Assembly: GCA_029490685.1 (NCBI GenBank)
Contig: CM055960.1
Span: 7,332,195-7,396,194 of the forward strand
From: Schizonepeta tenuifolia
Taxonomy: Eukaryota > Streptophyta > Magnoliopsida > Lamiales > Lamiaceae
Direction of reading: 5' to 3'
DNA length: 64,000 nucleotides
Below the pieces are notes generated by a model. That model was given only the letters and a program-made list of their open reading frames with translations. It was not told the origin of the DNA and made no database searches. Position 1 is the first letter of the stretch. Each line of letters opens with the position of its first letter. This document shows positions 43,773-56,094 of the stretch, in pieces. The translations under genes and the position numbers were made by a program.

Positions 43773-45062
43773 TACGTCCAGGACTTCCTTTTTGGGGAAG
43801 TAATCCACTGGATAAGCTTAAGAATGCTTACCAAACACCTCACTTGGATTCCAGGTTCCAAGCAAACCTAACCAGTTCTATTCTAGGTTCGAACAAGACC
43901 TTACAACACTTTTTCGGGCAAGTACACAACCTAGTCTTAGATTCCGAGTTCTAAGGGACAAGTTCTTGGATTTCAGGTTCCAAGGGACCTGGTGTTGGAT
44001 TATGCGTTCCAAGGGACCTGGAATTAGATTACGGGTTCCAAGGGACCTGATGAATTTGATAACAGGTTCAAAGTCAGACCTAAGGTTTGGATTTTGGGGG
44101 AGTATCCAACAAGAAAGCCTTCAACACTTTAGGGGAGTAGAGGTTTCGACCAAAGGCTTCAAACTCAATCTATCGAAATAGAGAGTTCGAGGGGATACAA
44201 TATAATCAAGAACCTATTCTCTAGACTCAATCAGGAAGGGGGGGTTGAGAGAGTAGAGGGAAGAACAGGAGGAGAAATCACTCTTCCTCGACTGCACTTT
44301 GGAGGTCTTCTTTGCTGGAGAGAGAGAGAGAGAGAGGTGAGGAGTTGTCGCTGCTTCACTCTTGATGTTGTCTCTCAGCACTTCGACGTGCTGTTTCTCT
44401 GCTTGTATCGCCCTCTTTTGAGCAGTGGTGTGAAGACCTCTATTTATAGAGGGAGATCAAACTAGCCGTTGGAAAAAGTCGTTTGAATTCTGCCAAAGGT
44501 ATGGCACTCCACCTGCTTTACTGGTAACTTTCCTAAAATGGTAACGGCAACTTTTGATTTTTGCACGTCGCTGTTGTCTGCCCATTTATGGTAAGTTTTC
44601 CAGCTGACTTGTGCTCCTGAGTAGATTCAAAATCTAGACTGCATCTCCTCCATCTTCAGCGTCTTCTCTTCTCTGCTTCACGACATTCTAACTTCGACAC
44701 AACTTCTCTTCGCGCTAGACTGTATGCCTTCAGCTGCGTGGGTCAGTTGAGGAGTCAACAGAACTACTGTTCAACTAAGTCCGTGCTTCAGTTGAGGTTG
44801 ATGTCTCAACTGAACTTGAGTCCCAACTGAGTCTGAACCCTTAGCTGTGTCTGGGTCGCAGTTGAGTTTAGGCCTCAGCTGAGTTCTTCACGAACCTCTT
44901 TCTTTAGTCTGGCTGACTTCTTCTGCTTGAATCCTATAAAGATAAAATCACTACGCTCAAACAGTGAGCTCTAGCTAAGAACAGACTAAAGGCATTCATC
45001 TACTCGGTTTGGGTCTGTTGGGGTTTTGGTATCTTTCGAAACCTTTACTAATTTTTCCAACA
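43773..45062 (-). repeat. 3' LTR of element G, truncated by element D
   Basis: It aligns with 53456-54679 of the 5' LTR from ACGTCCA to TTTTTCCAACA. Blocks CAAGGGACCTG occur as short repeats. A TATTTATAG box (minus-strand TATAAATA) is near 44442. A GA microsatellite is at about 44318-44337. Confidence 0.88.
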
Positions 45063-45076
45063 ATTTCCCCCTTTTT
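45063..45076 (-). other. Polypurine tract of element G
   Basis: The minus strand reads AAAAAGGGGGAAAT before the 3' LTR, identical to A and B. Confidence 0.85.
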
Positions 45077-46564
45077 GATGATGCCAAACCCCTAACTGAC
45101 ATCACCTAACTTTCCTAACTGATACCACAAGCCGATACTAGTAAGACTAAGAGATAAACTCAATTCTAGTCTATGAGAGGAAAGGGTTAGCACAAGAAAG
45201 ACATATAACAAAAGAATAAAAGGCTGACCTCAAACTTGGACAACAAGATGGTTGTCATCAAGTGAGGTCAACAACTGAAGACCTTTAATAACCAGCAACT
45301 TGTTATAACAGATAACAAATTGTGGAGAGATTACAGTTACAACTGAGTTCTTGCTAAACTGCAGTCCTAACTTCTAACCTACTCTAGGTCTTCGTCTCTT
45401 CCACCTCCTTGAGGGAGGGTCTTCATCTTCAGCTACCAGGGCTGGAGGCTGAGGTCATCCCGTCTCTAACCTTGAGCAACCTTTCCTTCAATAGCCTGGT
45501 GAACCTTTTTCCCCGATGCAGAGTTAGAGAGGCTGATATCAGTTGGTGGTAACCATCCACCTGAAACCTCTTTTAAACAAGAGGAGGCAACTGATCCCTT
45601 GTCAACCTGTTTTCTCTTTGATCCTGCGCATCCACCTGAAGTTGGTGGTACCTGCAATTCTTCACCCTTTTTGGCATCAACAAAAAAAAGATTATGTACA
45701 AGATAACGCTGGAGACATTACATCATAAACTTGCTGGAGATCAAAAGTCTCCGTCTTCTTTAGTTCCTGGAAGAAGACTACTCCACTGAAACGAGCTTGT
45801 GAACAAGGAAAGACCTTGCACTAAGCTATTGTGGGAGGTAATACCGAGGGCTGAGATCTACTTCTGATGGAAAAATTACTAAAGACCTATTCAGGTGACG
45901 TAGGATTGCAGATCTTCAACCCGACATGCAATTGAAAGAACATCTCAGGGAGCTGCATTAGCTGGTTGACACCACGAAGCACCCACATCATCAGTCGACC
46001 TTTGAGGCGTCTGCGTCTCATATAGCCATGAACATAATGTTCAGGGTTTAGGGTTTACCATGAACATTATGTTCTTGCTGAACTGATTATTTCTGATATT
46101 CACGGCTAGCGGAAGGAAATAACTGCTTTGTAGAGTGGCAAGACATATTCTCGATCTGGTAGGTTTTTCTGAAGACGAAGATAACCCTAGCAAGAGAGAA
46201 ACCACCAAGCAAAAATTTCATGAGAGAAGGGCAGAAAGTCTTAGTATGAGTCCTGGTTGATGTGCAAAATTAATTGCAAGGCCCCCAATTTATAGGAGGG
46301 GTTGAGATCTAAATCAACGGATCATATCAACTCGTGCAATTTCTTCGAAATGATCAACATATTTTAATGTGTCATTTTAGAAAAGCTACTCCAGGTATGA
46401 CGGTGATGGAATGCGTCATAGGCGGTGTGGAATACTGGCACGCGTGAAGAGATTAGGTTACACTATGTTAGCCCAATTGCGATCTACAAACATAGTCTAA
46501 GGGACAAGACCAGCTTTCCCAAGAGGTGACCGCTCGGCTAATTCAATGCGAATAACTTATAACA
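45077..46564 (-). pseudogene. Remnant of a third ORF in element G
   Basis: No long frame is left. A minus-strand fragment of about 64 residues around 45466-45657, preceded by DAKKGEE-like sequence at 45660-45690, sits where A and B have the DAKKGED block of their third ORF. CTTTTTGGCATCAAC matches A at 8729. The rest is unrecognisable. The assignment rests on position and one short block. Confidence 0.4.
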
Positions 46565-46569
46565 GATGC
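46565..46569. repeat. TSD of Athila-type solo LTR, left copy (GATGC)
   Basis: GATGC precedes TGATGAAACC at 46570 and recurs at 48064-48068. Confidence 0.88.
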
Positions 46570-48063
46570 TGATGAAACCAAATTTTGTATGATTTTCGAG
46601 TCTTAATTTAGGTCTAGATCGAGTCGTTCTGTGTATTTTTATTTGTCTTTAGTGTCTGGGAGGACACGTTGTGAAGGTAGGGACATACAAGGCAAACCAT
46701 GACAAAACTGGGCAGAAAAGGGCAAGAAATGACCAAATTCCGCAAAAGACATTTTGGGCATAGATATGATGCACTTTGGGCAAGGCAATGATGCTCGCAG
46801 CTTGGCAAAGGAAGCAGACATTCAGAACTAAAGTTGCTCACTTCACAACATGACCAAATCAAGTACTGTGCGAGATCAAGTCATTTGGGCAAGAAGAGAT
46901 GCAAAAAGGCCAAGGCGTAAGGCAGAGCATAGAAGAGAGGCAGGAGTACACGTTTTTGGGCTTGGAGATCTGATACAGTCCAACCTACAAGGAAAGAGTG
47001 CAGAGCAAGAAAGAGATTAACTTACAAGGGAAGAGTGCAGACCAAGTAAGAGATCAACCTTATCCAAGTAGCCAACAAGGAAGGAATTATTTCCTTCTTT
47101 ATCTATGAAGATTTGTCCATATCAAATTCGCTAAATAAGGAAAGTCTCTTGGTTAATTGAAGCTGCTGGAAGGATTGACAGCTAGCAGACAGCTCACCCA
47201 AACCTAGCTGCTATCAACTTACCTAATGGGCTGAGCCTCCAAGACCCACGAATTTCACCTCTATAAACACTACTAGATAGCAAGCCATATGTATCTTCTG
47301 AATCTTTGAATCTTTTGAATTTCTTATCTTCCTTAGTCTAGGGTTTTCTTTATTTTGTTCGAGAGTTTGCCCCTTCAGGGGCAAACTAACTTTGTACTTT
47401 GTTGCCGGCGATGTTGGTGTCGTTCGGATTTATTTTAATTAAAGTTCTTTTCCTATTTCATTCTTTCTTTTCTTGTGATTTACTTTATCCTAGGTAGTTA
47501 TACAAATCTGTGTTTGGGCAAGATGATGCTACAGAAGCATTAAATCGTGATGTTGATATGGACAAGGGGAAAACTATATATATGTGTGTTCCCGAGGCTT
47601 TAGCCAATGATTCCAATGGGTTTTGTCTGTCCCAAGAGGTCGTTCGGTCGGCGGGCAATTGGATGCGGGCAGGGGTTCACAAGTAAGGACGAGCTGGGCA
47701 GATCGTGGTTGTGGGCGTGACAACATGACAGTAGGACCACAACGCGGTTTTCCTATAACCGTTGACATATATATGTACTATATATCCTTGCATCTATGAA
47801 GACATCTTGTTTATGCAATTGGCTCAACACCTAAATCCAGGTTTGTCTTTATCTTTTATTTATGTTTTAGTTTAGATTTATTTTTCCTATTTGGCCAAGA
47901 CGAGTCCATGCAGAAACCATAACCTTTGGATGACTCGTAACCAAAGAGAAAGCTACACCAACTCCTCGTGCGATCGACCCTATACTTACTGCTAGCTGAT
48001 CATGGTAGTGGAAAATAGGAGAATTATATGTTTTTTGTACGTGACTAAACGACGGTCGCGTCA
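46570..48063 (+). mobile_element. Athila-type solo LTR nested in element G
   Basis: It is 1494 bp, TGATGAAACC...GACGGTCGCGTCA, with a 5-bp TSD. It resembles the LTR of D in the start, the CTTTAGTGTCT block, the CGATCGACCCTATACTTACT block near its end and the terminal TCA. CTCTATAAACA near 47258 is a plausible TATA box. No internal sequence is left. Confidence 0.88.
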
Positions 48064-48068
48064 GATGC

Positions 48069-48277
48069 TTGAATTGAATTCAAAACACCCGCCTTAATGA
48101 AAAGAAACAAGTTAACATAGTGTTGCTCAGTTAGGGTTGACCTCGACTAACTCCTCTACTCAGCTTACACTCAACTGACTAAACTCGTCAATTCAGTTGA
48201 GGTTTGACTCCATCGATCAGCTGAACTAAATGGGAAGGCAAATTCGCTCATTTTGCCCCTCAAGTTGAGATTCCCCA
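48069..48277 (-). other. Non-coding spacer after pol, element G
   Basis: This stretch is rich in CAGTTGA words and carries two weak PPT-like runs on the minus strand (GAGGGGCAAA, GATGGGGAATC). It is the counterpart of 33320-33600 in element B. Confidence 0.55.
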
Positions 48278-50635
48278 TCAACTTGTGATCTCCATCTTTA
48301 TAGCTTCTTCGGCGGTTGGATTGAGCAATCCTAGGAGTTGACACAGCATCTTGAATCGAGCTTCCACCAAAGGCTTTGTGAAAATATCAGCTCTCTGAAT
48401 GTCAGTGTGAATTTTCTTAACAATGACATCCTTCTTTTCGACATGATCACGGATGAAGTGATATTGGATGTCGATGTGCTTAGTTCTGGAGTGGTGAATT
48501 AGATTCACTGTGATGGCTATAGCACTTGAGCTGTCACAGAAGATGGGTACCTGGCCTCTCTCCACTTCATAGTCTCTCAGTTGCTGCTTCAGCCAGAGAA
48601 CTTGCATGCAACAGCTTCTAACTGCCAGGTACTACGATTCAATTTTGGAGGTAGCGATACATACTTGCTTCTTCAAGAACCAGGAAACTAATTTACTTCC
48701 CAGGAACTGACAATATCCTAAGGTTGATTTCCTATCAACCCTGTCTCCGACTAGGTCTGCGTCTGAGTAGCTGATCAGTTCAATGTTATCATCAGTTGGG
48801 TACCACAGTCCCATGTGGACTGATCCCTTAAGGTACTTGATAATATTCTTAACTGCGTGCAAGTGAGCTTCCCTAGGCTCAACTTGAAATCTTGCACAGA
48901 CTCCAACTGCGTAGGAGATGTCTGGTTGACTAGCAGTTAGATACTTTAACTGATTGATGAAGATTCCTTCTAGCGACTGTTTCACCTGTAGCCTAAGAAA
49001 ATAATTCATCTCTCCCATCATGGACATCTCAAACTTGTCCTTCGTGAGTTGGGAGAACCTCTTGCACAGATTTTCAGATATGGATCCAAAGATAATGTCG
49101 TCGACATATATTTGCACCACCAGGATGTTTTCTCCAACTTTGATGGTGAACAAAGTTTTGTTGACTGAGCCTCGAATGAACCCTGATTCGAGTAGAAAGC
49201 CACACAAGGTTTCATACCATGCACATGGAGCCTATTTCTGTCCGTATATGGCTTTTTTCAGCTTGTAGACTCTGCCGTCACTAGTCTCGAAACCGGGAGG
49301 TTATGCTACATAAATATTTTCTTTGATGTCGCCATTGAGAAATGCACACTTTACGTCCATTTAATTGACTTTGAACTTGTGGTAAACGGCGTAGGCTAGG
49401 AAAAACCGAATTGCTTCCAAACGAGCAACTGGGGCAAAAGAGTCTTCGAAGTCTATTCCTTCTTGCTGGCAGTATCCTTGAGCTACCAGTCTAGTCTTAT
49501 TTCTCACAATACATCCAATGTCGTCACGCGTATTCTTGAAGATCCACTTCATGCCAATCACCTTGACCCTCTCAGGTCTTTCAACAAGTTCCCACACGCA
49601 GTTTCTGAGGGACTCGTTGAGCTTTTCTTGCATGGCCTGAGTCCAGTGGATGTATCTCAAAGCTTCCAAGATGTTTTTGGGTTTAGGCATGTCTTCTACA
49701 AAGCATGCGATCATGCTTATTACATCTCCTACTTGCTCCAGCTTTCCTAGTATCTTGAGCTCATCAATATACTGCGCTTCCAAAGTTGGTTCATTATCAG
49801 CTAAGGTTCCTAACTGAGTTGGAACATAAGCTGTGGGATCTACAACTTGAGCTGATCTTCTGGTTCTGACGCCGACTTGCAGATTTCCTATCACGGGATC
49901 ATTAACGTGGTCTTCATACCGCTGTTTGTGCTTTCTTGCTCGCTTAGCTGATTCGAGCATCGTGATGGAATACTCCGACCTTGGAGATATTGGAGGTGCC
50001 GATCTTGGTGATCTTACTTCTGGTGCAGTTCGATCCTCAGTTGGAGTTGAGGGATGAACTTGGGAGTTGGCTTGTCCAGGATTGGAATGTCCTGGACTGG
50101 ATGGATGCTCAGTTGTTGCTCCTGGCTGAGGGCCAGCTGCGGTTGGCACTTGGTCAGTTGACTCTGGAATTCCCCCTTGAACTGAGGCAGGATCTTCAGT
50201 CTTGTTGTCAGAAGAGTATACTTCTTCTTTTTCAGTTCACCAGATAAGCGGCTCTGCAAGATTCTTCAATCTTTGAGCTTGAGATCTTGTCTCAGCTGGT
50301 TGGGCCGGTGCGCTTTCTTCAGCTGCTTGTATGTTAGCATGTTCCTTGCACTCAAAGGTAGATTCATCAAATAACACATGAGGTGTTACCTCCACAATTT
50401 TGGAGGTGGTGTTGAAAACTCTGTAAGCTTTTATCTTCACAGCATATCCTAAGAATATGCATTTGACAACTTTTGGCTCGAAGGTTTTCAACTGAGCTTT
50501 CCCATTGTTATGGATATAACACTTAGAACCGAACACATGAAAGTAGGAAATATTTGGCTTCCTATTTCTCCATAGCTCGTACGGAGTCTTTCTTTGTCTC
50601 TTCGTGAAGAGGGACCGGTTTTGTGTGTAGCACAC
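48278..50635 (-). pseudogene. Integrase end, RT and RNase H of element G
   Basis: Minus-strand frames give the integrase C-terminal block (NRSLFTKRQRKTPYELWR, SYFHVFGSKCYIHNNGK) and RT with WIFKNTRD, LVAQGYCQQEGIDFEDSFAP and VVQIYVDDIIFGS. RNase H follows with YSDADLVGDRVDRKSTLGYC and CDSSSAIAI. The RT segment between YFLRLQVKQSLEGIFINQ and YLTASQPDISYAVG is about 50 codons shorter than in B, an internal deletion near 48955. Stops and frameshifts occur near 48630, 49234, 49301, 49362 and 50237. Confidence 0.88.
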
Positions 50636-51600
50636 TGTGTTGACTGCTCTTTGGCAGGGCTAAGCTGGTGAACATGCAAGTTGCTGCATTCTTCAATGTT
50701 CGATTTCTTCTTTCAACTACTCTATTCTGCAGTGGAGTTCTTGCAGCTGAGGTCTGGTGAGTTATGCCTTTCTTCTCGCAATATTCAACTCATTGAGGAA
50801 CTCAATTTTGTGATCAGATCTGATGGAGACAATAGATTGTCCTTGTTGATTTGCAAGTCTATCCATCAGTTTCGGCAACTCTTCTTTCGTCTCATTCTTG
50901 TGTGCCATAAAGATCACCCAAGTGTACCTCGAGTAGTCGTTAGTAACTACGAGGGTGTACTTATTTCCATGCACACTTTCTGGGGTGATCGGACCGAAAA
51001 GATCCATGTGTTTCAATTGCAGAACTCGATCCATCGATGGCATCAGTTTAGACGGAATGATGTTCTAGCCAACTTTCCCAGCAGACAGGCACTACAGTGA
51101 TGTGTCGGACTGAACTTCAAGTCTAGTATTCCAACTGCGTACTGTTGGCGAGCTAACTTGTTCATGGTTTTGAAGTTGAGGTGGTTGAGTCTTTTATGCC
51201 ATAGCCAGCTTGTCTCAGAGCTGCTCTTAGATACAAGGCATGTTTCTGGTGAGCTACTCGACCAGTCTATGTAATAGACTCCACCTGATGAAAATTGTCT
51301 ACCATATAGAAGAACTTGCTTGGTCTTGACATCTTTCACCCTGCACACATGTGCATCAAACTTCACGGAAAAACCATTATCGCACAGTTGGCCTACGGAG
51401 AGCAAGTTATGCTTTAATCCATCAACCAACAACACATTTTTTATAGACACTAGCTGAGTTTCGAAAGTACCGGATCCTTTGGTTTTTCTCTGAGAGTCAT
51501 CACCAAAGGTTACAATACCTCATTCTCGAAGCTTGATGTCTGTGAGAAGATTCCTCTAAGGTGTCATGTGTCTGGAACATCCGCTGTCCAACACCCAGAC
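50636..51600 (-). pseudogene. Protease and integrase N-terminal half of element G
   Basis: WVLDSGCSRHMTP (protease) is followed by a stop and frame breaks. The GAG-pre-integrase region comes next (WLWHKRLNHLNFKTMNK, HHCSACLLGKL), then the integrase core with HMDLFGPITPESV and SIRSDHKIEFLNE. The second catalytic Asp is present, but the SDRGTEF block has changed (SDHKIEF). A frameshift follows near 50790, and the NGVAERRN Glu region is damaged. Confidence 0.85.
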
Positions 51601-52827
51601 GGATTTGGCGACTCTTCTCTTTCTCAGTTTATCCATGTCCTCTTTAGTTGGCTCTTCAGACAAAGCCATGAAGCACTGGTATTTTCTTGTTGAACTGGAT
51701 GGCGAGTCAATTTCTTCTCTTTTTGACTCGGTGAATACGTCGGTGTCCTCGACATCTTTCTCATCGATCATGGCCTTAGATTTCACCTTGGCCTTTCCTC
51801 GGAGGGCTTCCTTCTCCTTCATGGAGAGGGCAGGACAGTTGGCTTTGAAGTGTCCTGACTTTCCGCACTGAAAGCATCATTCACTTTGATTCTTTGAGGA
51901 GGGATCAGTTGAGCTCCGCCTGCTCTGGTTGATCCTCTTATACTTTTTGATCTTGGAATTCATCTCCTCGAATTGCTTGGTCATCTTGTCGACCTTATTT
52001 TGAAGTTCGGACCTGCTCAGTTGATCCCTAGCTGAGGAGTCAGCAGACCGTGAGGGTCTAGCGAACTTAGATCTGCCCGATTTAACTCGAAGTGCCATTG
52101 ACTTGGCAGCTGAGCTCTGCTCGGTCTGTTCTAGTTTCTGAAGCTTGCAAGGCTTCAATCGGAGGATATCATACTCATTTGCCTTGAACATGGAGAACAA
52201 CTTCTCAATTGTCATCGAACTGAGGTCACTCCGATTTTGATGAACAACTTTATAGATTGTCCAGTCTTCGCCTAACGCGGAGAGAACCTTCAGGTTCATC
52301 TCATGGTGAGAGTATTTCCTCTTTCGAATACTCTTAATGTCCATTAGGACCTCTGTGAATCTCAAATCCATCTTATCGATGGACTCCCCGGTTAGCTAAG
52401 AGAAGTTCTCGTACTTCTGACAAGCTAAGGTGAACTTATTCTCCTTAATATCATCAGAGCTTTCATAGAGTGCAGCTAAGGCTTCCCACATATCTTTTCC
52501 TATGAAGCAATTGATAATCTTCGGCAAGTAGGCTTTGCCGACTGTGGAAGAGATGACGTTTTTGGCGATGTCATCTACTTGTGTGATGTCTCTTCCTTCC
52601 TTGTTGTACTGGTGGGCGCCTTTAGGTTCATCCTTCATCAATATCTCTCCTTTCTCTGGAGTGATTGGAGGAACCAGCACTGACTGAGTCGCTTGGATGG
52701 GACCATTTTCAATGGTTTCCCACATCCTGTAATGTCTGGTAGTCAGGGCAATCTTCAGGCAAAATTTCCACGTGGGATAATCATCCACGGAGAACTCCAG
52801 TAAGCTTACTAGCAGCGTCGGGTTCAT
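51556..52827 (-). pseudogene. Gag of element G
   Basis: The ATG at 52827 gives MNPTLLVSLLEFSVDDYPTW. Capsid blocks follow (KDMWEALAALYESSDDIKENK, LRFTEVLMDIKSIRKRK), then a basic linker, a coiled stretch (LQNKVDKMTKQFEEMNSKIK) and a CCHC knuckle CFQCGKSGHFKANC. Stops at 52396-52398 and just before the knuckle (51877-51879) interrupt one frame. It lacks the long coiled-coil and Gln/Asn-rich tail of B: gag continues directly into protease in the same frame. Confidence 0.87.
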
Positions 52828-52984
52828 CTTTTCTGCACACCAAAAGAGACAAACACAAAAAAGATATATGCAGCAGAATGCACTAATTAATTTCAGAAAA
52901 GATCTGTTGAGCACTGAAAAATGCACTGAAAAATCTACTCGACTCACACCTTGTGAATCAAAAACAACAATCTTTTGAACCACT

Positions 52985-52996
52985 GTTCTGATACCA
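52985..52996 (-). other. Primer binding site of element G, one base changed
   Basis: The minus strand reads TGGTATCAGAAC against TGGTATCAGAGC in A and B, next to the LTR end at 52999. Confidence 0.85.
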
Positions 52997-52998
52997 CT

Positions 52999-54679
52999 TG
53001 ATGGTCCCAGTAACGAGTAACTGGTGTATGGAGAAGGGGGGAATACACTAGTAGCAATTTTTATTTTGCTTAACGTCTTTTCACTAAGTTATCCTGCTCA
53101 GGTCAGTTTACTCGACAACTGGAAAAGTCAGTTGGAGTAGCTCTACAACTGAGTTGCTCAGTTGGAGCTGATCACACATTTGGTAGCTCAGTTAGTTCCT
53201 ATACCTGAAGTTCAGCTGAATGCACCAACTGAGGTTTTAATCAGTTTTGCGTTGCGGAAGATAGTGGAAATTAGACTCATTACAAAAACTGAAACCTTTG
53301 TGAAATGGGGAAGGTTAAGTTCCCAAATTAGTGCAGTTTGATAAATATGCAATGCTTATGCTAGGTCAGTTGGTTAGGTACTGAATTAAAATACTGAATG
53401 TAACTTGCAGAAAGTAAGTACACAGTATTTTAACATAGTTCGGAAATCAACCTCCTACGTCCACGACTTCCTTTATGGGAAAGTAATCCACTAGATAAGC
53501 TTAAGCGTGCTTACCAAACGCCCCACTTGAGATCTGGATTCCAAACAAACCTAACCAGTTCGATTCCGGGTTCGAACAAGACCTTACAATACTTTTTCGG
53601 GCAACTGCACAACCTAGTCTTAGATTCCGGGTTCTAAGGGACCTGTTCTTGGATTCCGGGTTCCAAGGGACCTGGTATTAGATTACGGTTCCAAAGGACC
53701 TGATGACTTTGATTACAGGTTCAAAGTTAGAACTAAGGTTTGGATTTGGGGGAAGTTACCAACAAGGAAGCCTTCAACACTTTAGGGGAGTGGAGGCTCT
53801 GAACTCAATCTATTGAAATAGAGAGTTCGAGAGGATACAATACAAGCAAGAACCTATTCTCTAGACTCAATCAGGAAAGGGGAATTTCTTAGAGACTGGA
53901 GGGAAGAACAGGAGGAGAAATCACTCTTCCTCAACTGGTCTTCGGAGGTCTTCTTTCTTGAAGAGAGAGAGGTGAGGAGTTGTCGTTGCTTCACTGTTGA
54001 TGTTGTCTCTTAGCACTTCGGCGTGTTGTTTCTCTGCTTGTATCGCCCTTTTTTGAGCAGTGGTGTGGAGACCTCCATTTGTTGAGGAAGATCAAACTAG
54101 CCGTTGGAAAGAGCCATTTGAATTCTGCCAAAAGTATGGCACTCCACCTGCTTTACTGGTAACTTTCCTAAAATGGTAACTGCAACCTTTGCTTTTTGCA
54201 CATCGTTGTTGTCTGCCCATTTATGGTAAGTTTTCCAGCTGACTTGTGCTCCCGAGTAGATTCAAAATCTGGACTGCAACTCCTCCGTCTTCTGTGTTTT
54301 CTCTTCTCCGCTTCGCGACAATCTGACTTCGACACAACTTCTCTTCACACTAGACTGTAGGCCTTCAGCTGCGTGGGTCAGTTGAGGAGTCAATTGAGCT
54401 GTTGTCCAACTGAGTTTGTGCTTCAGTTGAGGTTGATGTCTCAATTGAACTTGAGTCCCAACTGAGTCTGGGTCTCAGCTGAGTTTGGGCCTCAGCTGAG
54501 TTCTTCACGAACCTCCTTCTTTAGTCCGACTGACTTCTTCTGCTTGAATCCTGTAAAGATAAAATCCCTATGCTCAAACAGTGAGCTCTAGCTAAGAATA
54601 GACTAAAGGCTTTCATCTACTCGGCTGGGGTCAGTTGGGGTTTTGGTATCTTTTGAAACCTTTACTAATTTTTCCAATA
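52999..54679 (-). repeat. 5' LTR of element G (about 1.68 kb)
   Basis: It starts on the plus strand TGATGGTCCCAG. The expected terminal CCAACA reads CCAATA and runs into a TA repeat. The U5 hairpin (53021-53051) has one stem mismatch and a purine-rich loop. Repeats of a GGACCTG word are present as in the other copy. Confidence 0.9.
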
Positions 54680-55750
54680 ATATATATATATATAGGAGAG
54701 AGACATATGAGAATAGATATTATCCTAAAAAATGAGAATGAATCTCCACCATAGATCTACGGGTGATGGAGGGTAAAGATTTGGCTTGGTCAAAGCAGGT
54801 CAACCCGGTAACTTTTTTTTTTTTAAGGGTGAACTCATATGCACCACTTCACATATTCGGATGCACCACTGTACATAACGAGATGCACCACTAAGTGCAT
54901 TGAGATGCACTAGCTTTTCGTTTTGTTTTTTTTGTAGAGTTTTTTTTTAGGGTCAGTTCATATGCACTATTTCACATATGCGGATGCACCACGCTATATA
55001 ACGAGATGCACTAGATTTTCAGGTTTTTTATTTCTTTTTTTTCGATATTTTTAAAATTTTCAGATTAATTTTCCCCTTTTTTTTGTTTGCCTCTTCATTT
55101 TTTAGTTTGCCGCTTCTTCTTTGGGTAAGATTCAAGCGAGGGGAGCCGAAGGCCTCAGAGCGAGCTGAAAAAGTCCAAATTGTTGCCTGACGATTATCCT
55201 TATATTAGTAATCGGAGCCGAAGGCGGAGCCGTAAAATCGGAGCCCAAGGCGGAGCCGGGAAAAAATATCTGTAAAAAAAAATTGAAAAATAATCGAACA
55301 TGCACCAAAATTTGTAACTAGAAGCACCACATAGTGTAACTAGATGCACAGTGTTTTTACGAAAATTAAAAAAAAAAAAAACAAAAACAAAACTAGTGCA
55401 TCTTAATACACTTAGTGGTGCATCTCATTATATAGTGTTGTGCATATGAATAAATGTTGTGGTGCATATGACCTGACCGTAATAAAAAAAATTGAAAAAA
55501 AAGTGAAAAGTTGGTGCATCTCAATGCACTTAGTGGTGCATCTCGTTATGTAGAGTGGTGCATCCGAATATGTGGAGTGGTGCATATGAGTTGACACTTA
55601 AAAAAAAGTCAACGGGTTGACCCGGGTTTGACCCGCTTTGACCAAGCCAAATCTTGACCCTCCATGTAGATTTAATCAATGGTGGAGATTAATTTCTATT
55701 TCTCACTTTAAGATCTCTTTGCATGGGAATCACTCCCTATATATATATAT
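54680..55750. mobile_element. Foldback (MITE-like) element flanked by TA repeats
   Basis: Arms of about 200 bp or more are inverted copies of each other: left about 54720-54910, right about 55500-55690. Shared blocks include AAGATTTGGCTTGGTCAAAG, CATATTCGGATGCACCAC and AACGAGATGCACCACTAAGT. Both outer ends read TATATAGG(G)AG. The middle has GGAGCCGAAGGCGGAGCC repeats. There is no coding capacity. The TA-repeat flanks suggest insertion in a microsatellite or a TA TSD. Superfamily uncertain. Confidence 0.78.
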
Positions 55751-55754
55751 TAAA
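55746..55754. repeat. TSD of Mutator-like element, left copy (TATATTAAA)
   Basis: It is identical to 62059-62067 and 9 bp long. Confidence 0.88.
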
Positions 55755-56000
55755 GGGTAAATGACTTGTAAATTCATAAAGTTTTATCGAATTCTCAAAT
55801 TGCACACAAATTTAAAAAAAATAACGTTTCAAAAATACACAACGTTTCAATTTTCAGCAATTTTACCCCGGTGCCCGTACTTCCTCGATTAAACCCCGCG
55901 TGGCACCCGAACTTGTCATGCTGGACTCGCCGAATATTGAAAATAAAATAAAATAAATAAACATAAATTATTTCTCTCGCCATTCTTCTGTTCTTTATCT

Positions 56001-56003
56001 TCA
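56001..56003. repeat. TSD of CACTA element, left copy (TCA)
   Basis: TCA precedes CACTACGCC and recurs at 61350-61352. Three bases is the CACTA superfamily length. Confidence 0.85.
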
Positions 56004-56094
56004 CACTACGCCAAAATCGCTCATACATAACGGATTTTATCCGTAATCTATGTTAAAAAATTGGCGTAAAGTATAATGGTGTTATCTATATGGC

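Larger units (their letters stand above)
43773..54679 (-). mobile_element. Old Ty1/copia element G (Sirevirus-like), outer host of the nest
   Basis: On the minus strand it runs 5' LTR (52999-54679), a PBS with one change, gag, protease, integrase, RT, RNase H, a decayed third-ORF zone, PPT and a truncated 3' LTR (43773-45062). D inserted in the 3' LTR at TACGT (compare 53456-53460), and the remaining first third of that LTR is not in the window. The coding part has many stops and frameshifts. It is a related but different family from A and B. Confidence 0.9.

Noticed and set aside
43622..43954. Plus-strand frame of 110 residues
   Set aside because: It crosses the end of F, the AACAG TSD, the first 32 bp of D's LTR and the start of G's LTR, so it cannot be one gene.
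47574..47768. Host gene fragment in the Athila-type solo LTR
   Set aside because: The frame lies inside an LTR bounded by TSDs and has no domain; similar non-coding sequence occurs in D's LTR.
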